This document shows positions 5,010 to 5,970 of a DNA stretch of 5,970 bases, piece after piece. The number at the start of each line of letters is the position of its first letter. Position 1 is the stretch's first letter. The DNA comes from CAYMUN01 sp964440265 (lineage in GTDB: Bacteria; Patescibacteriota; Saccharimonadia; Saccharimonadales; UBA4665): the NCBI GenBank assembly GCA_964440265.1, contig CAYTRU010000067.1, positions 1 through 5,970 on the forward strand, written 5' to 3'. Position numbers and translations under genes: made by a program. The notes beneath the pieces were generated by a model. That model made no database searches. It had not been told where the DNA came from and was given only the letters and a program-made list of their open reading frames with translations.

Positions 5010-5648
5010 ATGAATCAATTGCTGCAATATCTCGAACGGTACAAACCCGAGCCACAGTATGCTCAAATAGCTACCCAGGGCAATTGGGAAGATGCACTGC
5101 GTATAGATTTTGATACGACCCCCGGCCTTAACTTGCTAAGTGAGACTATCGACGCTTCGATTGCCGGAGAGATTTTTTATAAGCTTAATGATGGTCGTGT
5201 TATTTTCCTGGGATTACGCTATTCGCCTCTCATGAGCTCCGTGTCTTCACCAGCAGAGTTTTTGCAAAAATTACAGACGACCCTGCAGCATGTTCCTCAA
5301 AAAAGCATCCCGGAAGTTTTCGAGGCATTAGGGCGTACACTGCACGATGACCCGAAGGCTTACACGGGAGCCAAAGCTAGTTATGTAGAGCTTGGCGTTA
5401 TTGATTATTGGAAGTCGATGGGTTCTTGCGTCGTGCGCAAATATGATGATCCTCCAGTAACTAAGGAGTTTACTGCGGAGCTACTGAAACGAAACGAGCC
5501 TTTAGCGCACAATCAAAGCAATCATACAGCTCTCGAGTTCGCCTGTGCGAGTCCTGAGCACTGGATTGCCGTGCAAACTTCAACCTTGCAGAGCGGGCAA
5601 TACGCAACCGACATTGACCTGCTAACTCATTTAGCAAATATGGTCTAA
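5010..5648 (+). CDS. Hypothetical protein, 212 residues, cytosolic
   Basis: I do not recognise this protein. It has no signal peptide, membrane helix, P-loop or Cys/His metal site. It starts with a predicted helix (LLQYLERYKPEPQYAQIA, 4-21). A strand-rich part around 50-72 (IAGEIFYKLNDGRVIFLGLRYS) reads like a beta hairpin with an NDGR turn. Next is a helical stretch at about 81-112 (PAEFLQKLQTTLQHV, then PEVFEALGRTLHDD), and a mixed C-terminal part with SYVELGVIDYWKSMGSC (124-140), FACASPEHWIAVQTSTL (177-193) and a final helix (DIDLLTHLANMV). Composition and codon use look like the neighbours, and the frame is intact from a well-placed leaderless ATG to TAA, so it is very probably a real gene. 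A compact alpha/beta protein that binds a small molecule or partner is all I would suggest. Confidence 0.8.
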   Translation: MNQLLQYLERYKPEPQYAQIATQGNWEDALRIDFDTTPGLNLLSETIDASIAGEIFYKLNDGRVIFLGLRYSPLMSSVSSPAEFLQKLQTTLQHVPQKSIPEVFEALGRTLHDDPKAYTGAKASYVELGVIDYWKSMGSCVVRKYDDPPVTKEFTAELLKRNEPLAHNQSNHTALEFACASPEHWIAVQTSTLQSGQYATDIDLLTHLANMV

Positions 5649-5662
5649 GCCTGGTTGCAGGC
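5649..5662 (+). other. Small GC-rich hairpin directly after a stop codon
   Basis: GCCTG (5649-5653) and CAGGC (5658-5662) pair perfectly around a GTTG loop, beginning at the base after the TAA of the 5010 gene. The following bases contain no T-tract, so it is not a canonical intrinsic terminator; it may mark the transcript's 3' end. Confidence 0.25.
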
Positions 5663-5706
5663 ATGGTGGGTTATGCGGTCTTCTATAAAAATATAACTAA
5701 ACTTTA

Positions 5707-5970
5707 ATGCTCTTTGATATTATTGTGTCATGCAAAGAGATAAAGGTATCGAAAATTAAGACCAAGACGTCTAAACCAAGACTGGTCTTGCTGTGCGGAT
5801 TACCGGCCTCTGGAAAAACAACTTTGGCTCGCCAGTTGGCAACCGAGATTGCAGCGATACGGCTCTGTCCCGATGAGTGGATGCTGGAGCTGGGGATCGA
5901 CCCGTTTGATGATGCGATGCGCGACCAGCTTGAAAAGCGTTTCTGGCAACTGACTCAAGAGTTACTGCAG
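5707..5970 (+). CDS. P-loop ATPase/kinase of the AAA_33 (zeta-toxin/PNK-like) type, 3' partial
   Basis: The frame runs off the right edge with 88 residues visible from the only in-frame ATG, at 5707. The Walker A is GLPASGKTT (31-39), preceded by the strand LVLLC, and followed by RLCPDEWMLELGIDPFDD (52-69). The PDEW(M) block after the P-loop is typical of small AAA_33-type kinases related to polynucleotide kinase, zeta toxin and antibiotic phosphotransferases. The acceptor molecule is unknown, and it is a different family from the kinase at 1142. The start is uncertain. ATG 5707 lies upstream of the predicted -10 at 5715-5723, has no SD, and would add an unusual N-terminus of about 25 residues. 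The leaderless ATG expected at 5730 is out of frame. A non-ATG start between 5740 and 5782, a base error or a frameshift could explain this. A weak TATAAC at 5692-5697 could also serve ATG 5707. Confidence 0.8.
   Translation, partial: MLFDIIVSCKEIKVSKIKTKTSKPRLVLLCGLPASGKTTLARQLATEIAAIRLCPDEWMLELGIDPFDDAMRDQLEKRFWQLTQELLQ
5715..5723 (+). promoter_or_regulatory. Extended -10 promoter before the last kinase
   Basis: TGATATTAT (TG at 5715-5716, hexamer TATTAT at 5718-5723) is followed by exactly six bases (TGTGTC) and an ATG at 5730. This is the spacing of the leaderless starts at 724, 3927 and 5010. Here, however, the ATG is not in the kinase frame. Confidence 0.5.
5730..5759 (+). CDS. Possible 9-codon leaderless upstream ORF (MQRDKGIEN)
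   Basis: The ATG placed six bases after the extended -10 opens a 9-codon frame ending in TAA at 5757-5759. It lies in the frame one base before that of the kinase (a +1 shift at the TAA would join them, giving MQRDKGIEN then KTKTSKPRLVLLCGLP). It may be a leader peptide, the true N-terminus with a shift or base error, or simply a chance frame. Confidence 0.25.
   Translation: MQRDKGIEN

Noticed and set aside
1..5970. Search for CRISPR repeats, insertion sequences, toxin-antitoxin pairs, tRNAs and phage genes.
   Set aside because: No repeat arrays, terminal inverted repeats, transposase or integrase motifs, or cloverleaf sequences seen. The zeta-toxin-like kinase at the right edge has no visible antitoxin partner upstream.

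Overview
The window is a compact, all-plus-strand bacterial segment with eight genes, of which the first and last are cut by the window edges, plus short intergenic gaps (the longest is 164 bp, 3324-3487). TAG, TAA and TGA are all used as stops (TGA ends the genes at 1666 and 2467), so the code is standard and not the TGA=Gly code of Gracilibacteria/SR1. Small single-domain proteins, a NUDT15-like Nudix protein, orphan P-loop kinases, a stand-alone prenyltransferase and mostly SD-less starts would fit a Patescibacteria/CPR genome such as Saccharibacteria. That is an impression from gene content; no phylogenetic marker is present and I hold it loosely.

Layout: (1) 2-625, a HAD-superfamily phosphatase missing only its N-terminus with motif I. 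(2) 724-1666, a Nudix hydrolase and a P-loop kinase-like ATPase separated by one base, clearly one transcript. (3) 1769-2467, an aspartate/glutamate-racemase-family protein with Ser in place of the first catalytic Cys. (4) 2559-3323, a FabG-like short-chain dehydrogenase with its own promoter and a strong Shine-Dalgarno (SD). (5) 3488-3880, a small four-helix membrane protein, also with an SD. (6) 3927-4961, a trans-prenyl diphosphate synthase with GGPP-synthase-type sequence features. (7) 5010-5648, an unrecognised 212-residue protein. (8) 5707-5970, the start of a second, different P-loop kinase.

The most consistent non-coding signal is how the genes start. Four genes (724, 1769, 3927, 5010) and possibly the last have an extended -10 element (TGn then a TATnAT-like hexamer) ending exactly 6 or 7 bases before an ATG, with no SD and no good -35. 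This is what promoters of leaderless mRNAs look like. It moves the racemase start from 1760 to 1769, which also restores the family's usual MKxIGIxG opening. The SDR and the membrane protein instead have a 5' leader and a GGAGG SD, which moves their starts to 2559 and 3488. The last kinase is the exception: the predicted leaderless ATG (5730) opens only a 9-codon frame that is out of phase with the kinase.

Functionally the set is mixed: small-phosphate and nucleotide enzymes, a racemase, a reductase and an isoprenoid enzyme. Apart from the Nudix-kinase pair, most genes have their own start signals, so I see no single pathway, and no defence system, mobile element, CRISPR or RNA gene. I did not find a convincing new multi-gene system. 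The points worth following up are the leaderless architecture and several active-site substitutions (Nudix, racemase, prenyl synthase).
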